Both the position numbers and the translations under genes were made by a program. This document shows positions 32,520 through 41,314 of a stretch of DNA of 59,784 bases, one piece after another. How positions within the stretch are numbered: position 1 is the first letter of the stretch; the number at the start of each line of letters is the position of its first letter. The stretch comes from Eubacterium sp. Lineage in GTDB: Bacteria > Bacillota > Clostridia > Oscillospirales > Acutalibacteraceae. The notes under the pieces were generated by a model. It had not been told where the DNA came from. It was given only the letters and a program-made list of their open reading frames with translations, and ran no database searches. The stretch covers positions 1 through 59,784 of the forward strand of contig JAFSTE010000013.1 in NCBI GenBank assembly GCA_017450645.1, read 5' to 3'.

Positions 32520-32694
32520 TTTTAAAACTAAAATGTCGAGGTCTTTGTCTACATTTTATTTGTTTTCTCTATTACTAATTAATGTAGTAAAACATAATTT
32601 TTGTTGTCTTGGCGCACGTTGTAATGATATTGCGAATTCTTTAATATATTGCAAAAATGTAAAAAGCGTGCTATTCTAATATGTGGGTGATGAT

Positions 32695-32976
32695 ATGAGT
32701 AAAAGACGGGCTACAAGCCTCGGCGACTTTATTTACGGGATGTTTATAACGCTGTTTTTCAGGGTAACATCGTGGCTGTGCTCGGTGCCGATGTGGGTTA
32801 CGCTGATACTGCATTTTATAATCGGACTTAGCATAAAATGGTTCTGGGCAACGCTTGTGATATGGCTGATTGCGGGCATACTGCGCTACTGTATGATAGT
32901 ATTCGGCAGGTGGGGCGCGGCGGCACCCGAGCCGAAAAAAGAGAACAAAAACCCGTATTCAAAAAAGGATATTTAA
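32695..32976 (+). CDS. small two-TM membrane protein, unknown function
   Basis: About 93 residues. Two hydrophobic segments (WVTLILHFIIGLSI; FWATLVIWLIAGILRYCMIVF) between a basic N-terminus and a polar C-terminus (EPKKENKNPYSKKDI). No family recognised. The ATG at 32695 has GGTGAT just upstream; a GTG twelve bases earlier lacks a ribosome site. Single gene after the accessory region, ending in repeat modules and the shared terminator at 33078-33115. Confidence 0.6.
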   Translation: MSKRRATSLGDFIYGMFITLFFRVTSWLCSVPMWVTLILHFIIGLSIKWFWATLVIWLIAGILRYCMIVFGRWGAAAPEPKKENKNPYSKKDI

Positions 32977-32998
32977 CAAGCTACAGGCTACAGACTTT

Positions 32999-33022
32999 AG
33001 GGTGGACTCCGTCCACACCTGA
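32999..33022 (-). repeat. GTGGAC/GTCCAC hairpin repeat, copy 2 (inverted)
   Basis: Exact 24-base reverse complement of 111-134. Confidence 0.75.
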
Positions 33023-33032
33023 TTATAATGGG

Positions 33033-33077
33033 TGCGGGCTGCGCCCGCCCATAATTCCGAATTCCGCATTCCGCATT
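33033..33077 (+). repeat. GGGC-GCCC hairpin plus ATTCCG tract, copy 2
   Basis: Hairpin GCGGGC/GCCCGC, then CCAT, then three AATTCCG/CATTCCG decamers reaching the terminator A-tract; the same architecture as 18131-18182 with different but complementary hairpin arms. Confidence 0.7.
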
Positions 33078-33115
33078 AAAAAGGCTATCTCAAACGAGAT
33101 AGCCTTTTGTTTTTG
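33078..33115. terminator. bidirectional terminator
   Basis: AAAAAGGCTATCTC / GAGATAGCCTTTTGTTTTT, shared by the convergent small membrane protein and Ig-module protein genes. Confidence 0.88.
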
Positions 33116-33118
33116 TTA

Positions 33119-34777
33119 TTAGTACGGTCTTACTGTTTTAACCTTACTCCAAGGTCCTACTTCGAGGTTGCCCTGGCGGTTATAGATAAACCTTCTTGTA
33201 CGGATATAGTACTTTGTGCCGGACTGCCAGCCGTAGAAATAGAACGCCTCGCCGTTTACTGTAAATGTGCGAGCACCGTTAAATTTCTTATCGGTAGCCA
33301 ACTGAATTTCGTGGTAAGTATTCATAGTAAAGGTTACCGTAAAGTCACCGAAACCGGGTCTGGTAATCTTGAAAGAATCTTTAGACGGTTTTAAGTAATC
33401 AAGATAGTAGCAAGGCATTTTAGAAACATAGTTCTTACCTTTAACCGTCTTATAAGCAACAACATAAATTGCTACATCTGTATCTTTTGCAGACTTTCTC
33501 GGAACATTAAGGCTCGTTCCCTTTACCTTCTTATAGAAAGAATAACCGAGAATCTGGTTATTATATCTGTAAACTCTGTAGCCCTGAGCGCCCTTAACCT
33601 TAGTCCACTTAAACTTAACAGCGGTCTTAGTTCTCTTAAGAGTTCTTATGCTCTTAACATTCCTGGGAATAATCTTAAACTTTCTTGTAAGAGTGCCGGT
33701 GTAGTTACCCTTAAACTTAATCTTACAGGTGTAAGTACCGATATTTTTATGATTACCCTTGATGGTCATCTTGTAATCTCTGCCCCTCTTATAGGTGCAT
33801 TCTTTTTTATCGGTATAGTATGTGTCGTAGTAGCTGTCGTAATACTTTACATACTTATAATAGTGAACGGACGGAGTCTTAACCTTGCCGTTATATGTGT
33901 AAGTATTAAGGAAGCAGCTCTTAACCTTTTTAGCCTTAATCTTAAACTTAATAGTTCTCTTACCCTTATAGTTACCCTTTGCGGTAACGGTAGCGGTAGC
34001 AGTACCCTTATTAAGATTGTTCTTATAGCTTACGGTATAGTCAGTACCCTTTTTAAGCGTTCTGTTACCCGATTTAAGGATAACGGTGGGCTTTTTCCTC
34101 TTACCGTTATAGGTATAGGTGCTTTTCTTAAGCTTAAGGCTTGCCTTTGCAATAGACCTGCGGTTAATTGTGTAATACCTGTGAGCAGTACCCGTATACT
34201 TGCCTCTACCTGTGATGTTTACGGTAGCTCTGCCCGCGCTCTTACAGTGCGAGTAAGTAACGCCGTAGTCGTCGCCCTCATAAAGAGTCTTACCGCCGTA
34301 CTTAACAGTTACAACGGGCTTTTTGTAAGTTCCGTCGTAGGTGTAAGAGGTTTTGCTGAGCGTGATTGATGCGTTTGAAATATCCTTTGGCGGCGAGTAC
34401 ACATAGAGTTTATAAGAGCCGGAATTTCCGTAGTAGTCCTTAACCTCTACATAATAAGTACCTGCTTCAAGATATTCGCTTATTTTGAAGTTACCGTCCT
34501 CTCCGCCGTAGTCAGCAGCTGTTACGTAATCACGGTTACCATCGTAGAGAGTACCGTAGGTGTCTAATGAGGATGTAGTATAGATGCTATAAGTACCGGC
34601 ATTAAATACGGTAAACACATAATACTCATGCTCATTGTAGTCGAGATAGCTTGAATACGAGCTGTCAACAGGAATTTTAGTAGCTGTATCGAAGCTGTTA
34701 CCCGCGTAGGCAATAATAGTTGTAGCCATTATCGCAGCAACGAGGGTGATAAAAAATGTAATGACTTTCTTTTTCAT
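33119..34777 (-). CDS. secreted PPC/Ig-module/FN3 repeat protein
   Basis: About 552 residues. Signal peptide (VITFFITLVAAIMATTIIAYA), a pre-peptidase C-like beta domain (about 25-130: EHEYYVFTVFNAGTYSIYTT...SGSYKLYVYSPP), three Ig-like modules with the core L..GTDYTVSYKNN...G.ATVTAKGNYKG, and two FN3-like domains (TAVKFKWTKVKGAQGYRVYRYN; TKYYIRTRRF). Extremely rich in Lys, Tyr and Thr, no LPXTG. It is probably a wall-associated or secreted adhesive protein. The modules closely resemble those of the transglutaminase-like protein at 1685-4666. The start at ATG 34777 has GGGGGA upstream, under a perfect promoter. Confidence 0.82.
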   Translation of the reverse strand: MKKKVITFFITLVAAIMATTIIAYAGNSFDTATKIPVDSSYSSYLDYNEHEYYVFTVFNAGTYSIYTTSSLDTYGTLYDGNRDYVTAADYGGEDGNFKISEYLEAGTYYVEVKDYYGNSGSYKLYVYSPPKDISNASITLSKTSYTYDGTYKKPVVTVKYGGKTLYEGDDYGVTYSHCKSAGRATVNITGRGKYTGTAHRYYTINRRSIAKASLKLKKSTYTYNGKRKKPTVILKSGNRTLKKGTDYTVSYKNNLNKGTATATVTAKGNYKGKRTIKFKIKAKKVKSCFLNTYTYNGKVKTPSVHYYKYVKYYDSYYDTYYTDKKECTYKRGRDYKMTIKGNHKNIGTYTCKIKFKGNYTGTLTRKFKIIPRNVKSIRTLKRTKTAVKFKWTKVKGAQGYRVYRYNNQILGYSFYKKVKGTSLNVPRKSAKDTDVAIYVVAYKTVKGKNYVSKMPCYYLDYLKPSKDSFKITRPGFGDFTVTFTMNTYHEIQLATDKKFNGARTFTVNGEAFYFYGWQSGTKYYIRTRRFIYNRQGNLEVGPWSKVKTVRPY

Positions 34778-34808
34778 ACTTATTCCCCCAAAAAATTTAG
34801 TCATAAAT

Positions 34809-34837
34809 ATTATAATATACAATTAAACCCCTGTCAA
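34809..34837 (-). promoter_or_regulatory. perfect consensus sigma-A promoter
   Basis: Minus strand: TTGACA, 17-base spacer, TATAAT, all twelve positions consensus. The -35 box lies inside the hairpin that ends the upstream CDF gene. Confidence 0.88.
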
Positions 34838-34850
34838 TTATTTAACAGGG
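34828..34850. terminator. CDF-gene terminator overlapping a promoter
   Basis: CCCTGT / ACAGGG stem with an 11-base loop. The minus side continues GGTTTAATTG and the plus side ATTTTTG. Weak as a minus-strand terminator. Confidence 0.5.
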
Positions 34851-34877
34851 ATTTTTGTTTACATTGTTGTAATATTT

Positions 34878-36038
34878 TTAGATATATGAGTGCTCGATAT
34901 TGATTTCCGGCGTGACCTCGGGGCAGGCTTCGTCGAGCTTTGCAATAAGCTCGCTTTCAATCTCGCCCTGCCTGCCCTCGTCCTCAAACGGAATAACAAG
35001 GTCAAAATCGAGGTACAAAACGCCCTCCCTCTCTACCACGCGCAAATCGTGGAAGGTGTAGGCGGGGTTAACGCTTTTAACAACGCGTCTTGCCTTTTTT
35101 ACATAGGCGCGCGTGCGGCTGTCGCCGATTGATACGGGGTCCATATGGATACACATAACAACGCCGTACTGCTCAAAAATCTTACGCTCCGCGTCGTCAA
35201 TAACATTATGGATAGTAAAAATATCCTCGTCTGAGTCAACCTCCGCGTGGGCGGAAGCGATAATCTTATCCGCGCCGTAGCTGTGGACAATCAAATCGTG
35301 TACGCCGAGCACAATCTCACTTTCGAGCATAATACTTTCTATACCTCGGGTAAGCTCCCTCGGCGGCGCCTCACCGAGCAGCGGCGAGATAATATCCTTA
35401 AGCACCTGAACGCCCGAAACGAAAATGAACACCGACACAAAAACGCCGATAATTCCGTCGGCTCTGCTAAAGCCGAGATAGTGCGAAACGAGCACCGCCG
35501 CAACGGTCGAAAGCGTTGCGATACAGTCGTTTAAGCTGTCCTGGCGCACCGCCTTAAGATTAAGGTTAGATGTGATTTTATAAAGCTTATCGTAAAAATA
35601 AGCCATATACAGCTTAACGAGCACCGTAACAAGCAGCACCGCTATATACCACGGGCTGAATTTAATCTCGGCAGGGGTAATGATTTTATCAACCGAGCTT
35701 TTAAAAAGCTCAAAGCTTACTACAAAAATCGACACCGCGACTATCAGCGCGGAGACATATTCCATCCTGCCGTGGCCGAAGGGGTGTTCCTTATCGACGG
35801 GCTTATTCGACAGTCTTGTACCCGTTACCGCTACAAGATTATTAGCCGAGTCGGCAAAATTATTTACGGCGTCCGCAGTTACCGAAACGGACGCAGTAAG
35901 CGCGCCGACAGCAAGCTTAGTAACGAACAAAATCAGATTACAGATAATTCCGAAAACTCCGCTTAAATCCGAATATGCGCGTTTCAGCTCGCTATCGTCC
36001 TTATTCTTTTTTACAAGATTTATTAAAAAATCTGACAC
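34878..36038 (-). CDS. cation diffusion facilitator family metal exporter
   Basis: 386 residues. Six-TM CDF domain with the metal-site motifs SVTADAVNNFADSANN (TM2) and HPFGHGRMEY, a TM5 NDC segment (SLNDCIATLSTVAAVL), and a cytoplasmic ferredoxin-like domain with VLGVHDLIVHSYGADKIIASAHAEVD. It exports divalent metal, probably Mn2+, Zn2+ or Fe2+, by proton antiport. A C-terminal extension of about 90 residues follows. Placed nine bases after the FeoAB gene in one operon, suggesting iron or manganese balance. Confidence 0.93.
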   Translation of the reverse strand: MSDFLINLVKKNKDDSELKRAYSDLSGVFGIICNLILFVTKLAVGALTASVSVTADAVNNFADSANNLVAVTGTRLSNKPVDKEHPFGHGRMEYVSALIVAVSIFVVSFELFKSSVDKIITPAEIKFSPWYIAVLLVTVLVKLYMAYFYDKLYKITSNLNLKAVRQDSLNDCIATLSTVAAVLVSHYLGFSRADGIIGVFVSVFIFVSGVQVLKDIISPLLGEAPPRELTRGIESIMLESEIVLGVHDLIVHSYGADKIIASAHAEVDSDEDIFTIHNVIDDAERKIFEQYGVVMCIHMDPVSIGDSRTRAYVKKARRVVKSVNPAYTFHDLRVVEREGVLYLDFDLVIPFEDEGRQGEIESELIAKLDEACPEVTPEINIEHSYI

Positions 36039-36047
36039 ATAATCACC

Positions 36048-38393
36048 TTATTTGATAAACAGTGCGCTTAGCATATACACAGCGCCCGAGCACAGCCAAG
36101 CAACGCCGCACTGAAGCACAACGACGCCGAGCGCCCATTTGCGTCCGAGCTCGCGCTTAACCGCTGCAATAGTCGCAACGCAGGGCGTGTACAGCAGACA
36201 GAATACCAGCAGCGACGCCGCCGAACGAGCGGTTAAAACCGTAGTAAGCGCGCTCGTAGTACCGAACAATACGGAGAGGGTCGAAACAACGCTTTCTTTA
36301 GCCATAAAGCCGGTAATAAGCGAGGTGGTAATCCTCCAGTCGCCGAAGCCAAGCGGCGCAAACGCAGGCGCAATCCAGCCCGCAACTGTTGCGAGAATGC
36401 TGTCCTTTGAATTCTCTGCGATGTCAAGGCGCAGCGTGAATTTGGTAAAGAACCAAATAACAATGCTCGCGATAAAAATTACGGTAAACGCCCTTGTGAG
36501 AAAGTCCTTAGCCTTATCCCAGAGCAGGCGGATAATGTTCTTAAAGCTCGGCATACGGTAGTTAGGCAGCTCCATTACAAACGGCACCGCCTCGCCCTTA
36601 AACGATGTGTTTTTAGATACAAGGGCGGTAAGTATACCGACAACTATTCCCAAAAGGTACAGCACTATCATAACGAGCGCCGAATGCTCAGGGAAGAACA
36701 GCGCCGAAAACAGCGCATACACCGGCAGCTTAGCCGAACAGCTCATAAATGGTATGAGCATTATTGTCATTTTACGGTCGCGCTCTGAGGGCAGGGTTCT
36801 GCAGCTCATAACGCCCGGTACCGAGCAGCCGAAGCCTATCAGCATAGGCACGATACTTCTGCCCGAAAGACCGATACGCCTAAGTATTTTATCCATTACA
36901 AACGCAACGCGCGCCATATATCCCGTATCCTCGAGAAGCGACAGGAAGAAGAACAGCGTTACGATAATCGGCAGGAACACAACTACGCTGCCGACGCCGT
37001 TTAAAACACCGTCGGTTATCAGCGAATGGACTACCTCGTTAGCGTTCATCGCGGTTAGCGCGCTGTCCGCGGCTGAGGTGATAAAGTCAACTCCCGCTTC
37101 GAGCAGCTCCTGCAGATACTTACCTATCACGCCGAAGGTAAGCCAGAAAATCATAGCCATTATGATTACAAAAGAAGGGATTGCGGTGAAGCGACCTGTA
37201 AGGATGCTGTCAATCTTTCTGCTGCGCTCGCGCTCCTTGCTTTCGTGCGGTTTAACAACGCACCGGCTTACAAGCTTCATAATAAACGAAAAACGCATAT
37301 CCGCGATTGCCGCTGCTCTGTCAAGCCCTCTCTCCTGCTCCATTTGCACAATGATGTGCTCGATAAACTCTTTTTCGTTTTTGTCAAGATTAAGCGCCTT
37401 TTCTATTATTTTATCGCCTTCAACAAGCTTGGTTGCGGCAAAGCGCACGGGGATTTGCGCGTCCTTTGCGTGGTCCTCAATAAGGTGCATAATGCCGTGC
37501 AGGCAACGGTGAACGGCTGCGCCCTCGCCGTTTTCGTCGCAAAAATCGGTGCGTGCAGGCTTTTCCTGATATTTTGCAATATGTACGGCGTGGCTTACAA
37601 GCTCGTCAACGCCCTCGTTTTTAGAAGCGGAAATAGGCACAACGGGTATGCCCAGCAACTCCTCCATAGCATTAATATATATAGCGCCGCCGTTGCCCTT
37701 AACCTCGTCCATCATATTAAGCGCAAGCACCATAGGCGTTTCAAGCTCCATAAGCTGCATAGTAAGATAAAGGCTGCGCTCAATGCTCGTAGCGTCAATA
37801 ATATTGATTATGCCCGTAGGCTTTTCGCCGATAATATAGCGGCGTGACACAATCTCTTCGTTAGTGTAGGGAGAGAGTGAGTAGATACCGGGCAGGTCTA
37901 CAACCTCGGTGAACGGCTGATTGCGGATTGAGCCGCTTTTTCTGTCTACCGTAACGCCCGGGAAGTTGCCCACATGCTGGTTAGAGCCTGTAAGCTGATT
38001 AAACAAAGTCGTCTTACCGCAGTTCTGGTTACCCGCAAGCGCAAAGGTAAGCACTGTGTCGTCGGGCAGCGGATTTTCGCTCTTTTTTTCGTGATATTTA
38101 CCGCCCTCGCCAAGACCGGGGTGCTCGATTACGGGCAGGCGCTCGTCCTTATGTAAGGGCTCGGTTTTTTTAGTTTTTTCGACGGTAATCCTTTCGGCGT
38201 CGGCGTTGCGAAGCGTAAGCTCGTAGCCGTGAATTCTGTACTCCGCGGGGTCGCCCATAGGCGCGTACTTAACGAGCGTAATTTCCGCACCCGGAATTAC
38301 ACCCATATCAAGAAAGTGCTGTCTTAACGCACCCTCTCCGCCTACTTCTGAGATTTTACCTGTCTGTGATATTTCAAGCTCTTTTAGTTTCAT
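36048..38393 (-). CDS. feoB: ferrous iron transporter, FeoA-FeoB fusion
   Basis: 781 residues. An N-terminal FeoA SH3-like domain (about 1-73: MKLKELEISQTGKISEVGG, FLDMGVIPGAEITLVKYAP) is fused through a linker of about 40 residues to FeoB: G-domain with G1 NQNCGKTTLFNQL, G3 DLPGIYSL and G4 NMMD, then the helical GDI region and eleven or so TM segments with the two Gate motifs (MLIGFGCSVPGVMSCRTLP; LCLLYTPCVATIAAVKRELG region). It imports Fe2+ using GTP. Operon: MFS, phosphoesterase, feoAB, CDF. No separate feoC and no obvious Fur or DtxR box was found. Confidence 0.95.
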   Translation of the reverse strand: MKLKELEISQTGKISEVGGEGALRQHFLDMGVIPGAEITLVKYAPMGDPAEYRIHGYELTLRNADAERITVEKTKKTEPLHKDERLPVIEHPGLGEGGKYHEKKSENPLPDDTVLTFALAGNQNCGKTTLFNQLTGSNQHVGNFPGVTVDRKSGSIRNQPFTEVVDLPGIYSLSPYTNEEIVSRRYIIGEKPTGIINIIDATSIERSLYLTMQLMELETPMVLALNMMDEVKGNGGAIYINAMEELLGIPVVPISASKNEGVDELVSHAVHIAKYQEKPARTDFCDENGEGAAVHRCLHGIMHLIEDHAKDAQIPVRFAATKLVEGDKIIEKALNLDKNEKEFIEHIIVQMEQERGLDRAAAIADMRFSFIMKLVSRCVVKPHESKERERSRKIDSILTGRFTAIPSFVIIMAMIFWLTFGVIGKYLQELLEAGVDFITSAADSALTAMNANEVVHSLITDGVLNGVGSVVVFLPIIVTLFFFLSLLEDTGYMARVAFVMDKILRRIGLSGRSIVPMLIGFGCSVPGVMSCRTLPSERDRKMTIMLIPFMSCSAKLPVYALFSALFFPEHSALVMIVLYLLGIVVGILTALVSKNTSFKGEAVPFVMELPNYRMPSFKNIIRLLWDKAKDFLTRAFTVIFIASIVIWFFTKFTLRLDIAENSKDSILATVAGWIAPAFAPLGFGDWRITTSLITGFMAKESVVSTLSVLFGTTSALTTVLTARSAASLLVFCLLYTPCVATIAAVKRELGRKWALGVVVLQCGVAWLCSGAVYMLSALFIK

Positions 38394-38414
38394 ACCGATA
38401 ACCTTTGCCGAGAA

Positions 38415-39506
38415 TTATAAAAACATAGTGATAATAAGCATTATTACAGCCGCTGCCGCTACGCAAACGCAAAACTTGGTAAGTCGCATCATAGCGTCGA
38501 ACATATTTGTCGGGCACATCTGCATAACAGCGTACTTAACGGGGTTATTCACGCTCTTTCCGACAAGGTTGCGGTAACGCAAATCCTTAGTTTCAAGATG
38601 ACCGTCAGTGAAAAGGTCGATAACCCTTACTCCCCTGTCAAGCCCGGGACCGTAAACATTAAAGCCCGCGCCCTGCGTGTAGCCGACATCAATTCCGTCG
38701 ATGTCGCCGTGAAACGAGCAGTTGTGGTCGTGGCCGAAGTAAACGCCCCGTACCTCGCCCTTTTCCTTAAAAGCGTCGAACTCGCCGCTGTTTTCCTGAG
38801 GGTCGGCGGGGCTCTCTTTCATAAAGCCGTCCTCGTTTACTCTGTCGCGGTTCAGCACGAAGTACTCGCCGTCGTGCGTACGAAATCCCCTTACCGCACC
38901 GCGCTTAGTCCTTTTAACCTGAGTTAAAAGCTCGAACACCTCGCAAATCGGAATGTGCTGAATTACAACGCTCGGCACGGGTGCGCCCGTCTTGCGTTCG
39001 TAATCGTCGCGCGTATTTCTGTACCAGTCAATCTGGTTTTGATGCACATTGTCGTAGCCTATCTTAAGGTTAGAGTGGCTGTCTATAGTGTAAAGCAGGA
39101 ACTTAACCTCGTCGCCGTCCTTAATCTCGAAGCAGTGGTTGCCCACGCCGTCAATATCGGGCTCGCTTTCGCCGATAAAGCCGTCGAACTTTTTATAAAT
39201 TTCAAACTGCTCCTCGTTTGAAACGCCGGTCTGTCTGTCGTGATTACCGAAGCAAACGGCAAAGGGTATTCCCCTGTCTGTCACGGGCTCGGTGAGCGTT
39301 CTCAGTGCCTTTTCGACCTTATTCTTATCGCCCTTAAAGTTAGTCTTACCCCAAATCTGGTCGCCCGAAAAAACGACCATATCGGGCTCGGCTCTGTCGA
39401 GCGCGGCGTTAATCAGCGCAAGCGTATCCGAGCTGATTTTAGCGCCCTCCTGAGTGTCGGCAATCATAAGTATCCTGAATTTTGAGTCCTTGAATTTAAG
39501 CGTCAT
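38415..39506 (-). CDS. membrane-tailed calcineurin-like metallophosphoesterase
   Basis: 363 residues. Metal-site motifs in order: MIADTQEG (D-x-Q variant of D-x-H), FSGDQIWG, CFGNHDRQ, VIQHIPI and GHDHNCSF. A C-terminal TM helix (FCVCVAAAAVIMLIITMF) anchors it. It probably hydrolyses phosphoesters of an unknown substrate; purple-acid-type. The start ATG 39506 overlaps the end of the upstream MFS gene by 11 bases; the longer in-frame start has no ribosome site. It lies 21 bases before feoAB. Confidence 0.88.
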   Translation of the reverse strand: MTLKFKDSKFRILMIADTQEGAKISSDTLALINAALDRAEPDMVVFSGDQIWGKTNFKGDKNKVEKALRTLTEPVTDRGIPFAVCFGNHDRQTGVSNEEQFEIYKKFDGFIGESEPDIDGVGNHCFEIKDGDEVKFLLYTIDSHSNLKIGYDNVHQNQIDWYRNTRDDYERKTGAPVPSVVIQHIPICEVFELLTQVKRTKRGAVRGFRTHDGEYFVLNRDRVNEDGFMKESPADPQENSGEFDAFKEKGEVRGVYFGHDHNCSFHGDIDGIDVGYTQGAGFNVYGPGLDRGVRVIDLFTDGHLETKDLRYRNLVGKSVNNPVKYAVMQMCPTNMFDAMMRLTKFCVCVAAAAVIMLIITMFL

Positions 39507-41010
39507 TGTTCTGTGTTTCCTTTTCAGCGTGGCGTTTAACAAGCTCAGCGAGCATTTTTTCGTGCGCCTCGGTAGTTATTTCGTACTTAAGGGTAGGTAT
39601 TACCGCTATTGCGATACCGACAGCGGGCGGAACGGTGAGTATAAACCACATAGCCTTTGCGTACTGCGGATAGTCGCGCGCAAAGCTTGCACCGTTTTCG
39701 AGCGCCTTATTCATCTTTTCGATATTTACATCGGTATAGCCCACATACGCATAAACATATGACGAAATTATCGAAGCTATACCCGCCGTAAGCTTAGTAA
39801 TAAAGCTCTGACCCGAGAAGAAAATGCCGTCGGGTCTGTAGCCCGTATTGTACTCCTCGTAGTCGATACAGTCCGAAATCATAATCGACTGACACACATT
39901 AATTGCGCCGAAGCCGATACCCGAAATTACAAAGCCGATACCATCGATAATAACCCACTTCATCTGGTTAAGGTCGTACGGCGCGATAAGGTATGTAACG
40001 AATATCAGCGCGGTCGGGATAGCGGTAATTGCGGTGAGGTTGTACATCGCCTTTACGCTGATTTTTTTCATAAGCACGGGGCAGAGTATCATAGCCGCAA
40101 ACTGACCGACAAAATATCCGCCGCCCATAATTATAAGAATTATCAGTATAGCAGGGTCGGTAAACGCTCTCTCGAGCTTACCGTCGCAGAAATAGTAAGT
40201 AAACAGCGTTAAGATTACAATCATCATAAGCTGAAGGGGTGAGCGCAAAATACCGCTTATAAGTATTCTGCGAAACGGTACGCACTTCCACATAAGCGCG
40301 ATACTGTCCTTCATAGACTTCTTTTCTTCCGAAGCGGGAACGCGCTCCTTAACGCCGAGTCCCGCGATTTCAAATAGTATCGAGGCAACAACCGTCATAA
40401 GTATGCCCACTACTATAAAGCCCTTTTGCGCGTTAGTGGACTCGCCGAAAAGCTCGTTAGCCTTTTGAGAGACAGCGACTATAGAGACTACTACAACCGC
40501 AGCGCCGACAGACGCCACAATTCTTGCGGCGGAGATGAGCTTAGCCCTGTCCTTTTCGACCTCGCTCATACGGCTTATAACGCCCCACAGCGGGATGTCG
40601 CCGATAGTGTAGCTCATACCCCAGAGTATGTACGAAAGCGCAGCCCAGCCGACTATAAGCACCATAGCGCCCGTTCTGCCTTCGGTTTTTGCGGTGGCGT
40701 AATTTCCGTTAAAAAACGTGGCGCAGGTAATAAGACAGATTAGCGGCGGCGAGAACATAAGATACGGCTTGCACTTGCCCCACTTAGTCTTAGTCTTGTC
40801 AACAATAGCGCCCATCATTGGGTCGTTAATGCCGTCCCACACGCGGGCGATTGCGAATATCCAGCCCAGCGCAACTGCGGGCAGGCAGATTACATTCTGG
40901 AGATAAAAATACAGCCCCGTCGCGATAACATTATAAATCATATTCTGACCGAACATACCCGTAAGGTACATCGCGGCTTCGGGCTTGGTATAGGTTTTAG
41001 CCGTTGGCAT
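39496..41010 (-). CDS. GPH-family MFS sugar transporter
   Basis: 504 residues, 12 TM segments. The loop after TM2 (GAIVDKTKTKWGKCKPYLMFSPP) is the glycoside-pentoside-hexuronide signature, and the following GVISRMSEVEKDRAKLISAARI is also typical. It probably imports a glycoside with a cation. The start at 41010 is supported by GAAAGGAAG eight bases upstream, two in-frame Met codons being too close to that site. First gene of the operon with the phosphoesterase, feoAB and the CDF exporter. Lacks the long loop of the other MFS protein at 25644-27266. Confidence 0.9.
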   Translation of the reverse strand: MPTAKTYTKPEAAMYLTGMFGQNMIYNVIATGLYFYLQNVICLPAVALGWIFAIARVWDGINDPMMGAIVDKTKTKWGKCKPYLMFSPPLICLITCATFFNGNYATAKTEGRTGAMVLIVGWAALSYILWGMSYTIGDIPLWGVISRMSEVEKDRAKLISAARIVASVGAAVVVVSIVAVSQKANELFGESTNAQKGFIVVGILMTVVASILFEIAGLGVKERVPASEEKKSMKDSIALMWKCVPFRRILISGILRSPLQLMMIVILTLFTYYFCDGKLERAFTDPAILIILIIMGGGYFVGQFAAMILCPVLMKKISVKAMYNLTAITAIPTALIFVTYLIAPYDLNQMKWVIIDGIGFVISGIGFGAINVCQSIMISDCIDYEEYNTGYRPDGIFFSGQSFITKLTAGIASIISSYVYAYVGYTDVNIEKMNKALENGASFARDYPQYAKAMWFILTVPPAVGIAIAVIPTLKYEITTEAHEKMLAELVKRHAEKETQNNDA

Positions 41011-41314
41011 ACGCACACTTCCTTTCATATAAAATATATTATACAAAATAAGAAATATTAAGTCAATAATTGTAATTTTAATATTAGCAGCATAGGGCGG
41101 TAAATCTTTAACTACCCCTTTATCTTTTACTATATCAAAATCAACATCATTATCTTAGTCTGTATCTATATCTTTTTCTTTATCTATATCTATATCGGCA
41201 TCTTTCGCATTTTTTAAAATGCGAAACTATGCGTTCGCATACTTAACAGACTGTTTAGCCGCATTTTGTCTATCAAAACAAAAACCGCAGGTTGCCCTGC
41301 GGTGAATTTGTTTA
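41011..41314. other. intergenic stretch with TATCTA low-complexity tract
   Basis: 304 bases without a gene. At 41128-41206 a pyrimidine-biased TATCTA/TTTCTT tract, read on the minus strand, would encode alternating Asp-Ile/Asp-Lys with one stop codon, like a decayed low-complexity protein tail. A CGCATTTT/AAAATGCG hairpin (41207-41224) and the terminator of the M28 gene follow. Confidence 0.6.
41276..41302 (-). terminator. terminator of the ECF/M28 cluster
   Basis: ACCGCAG / CTGCGGT stem with a 6-base loop, then TTTTTGTTTTG on the minus strand. Confidence 0.85.

Noticed and set aside
36607-37847. Long plus-strand frames opposite feoB
   Set aside because: Shadows of a conserved, intact feoAB gene.
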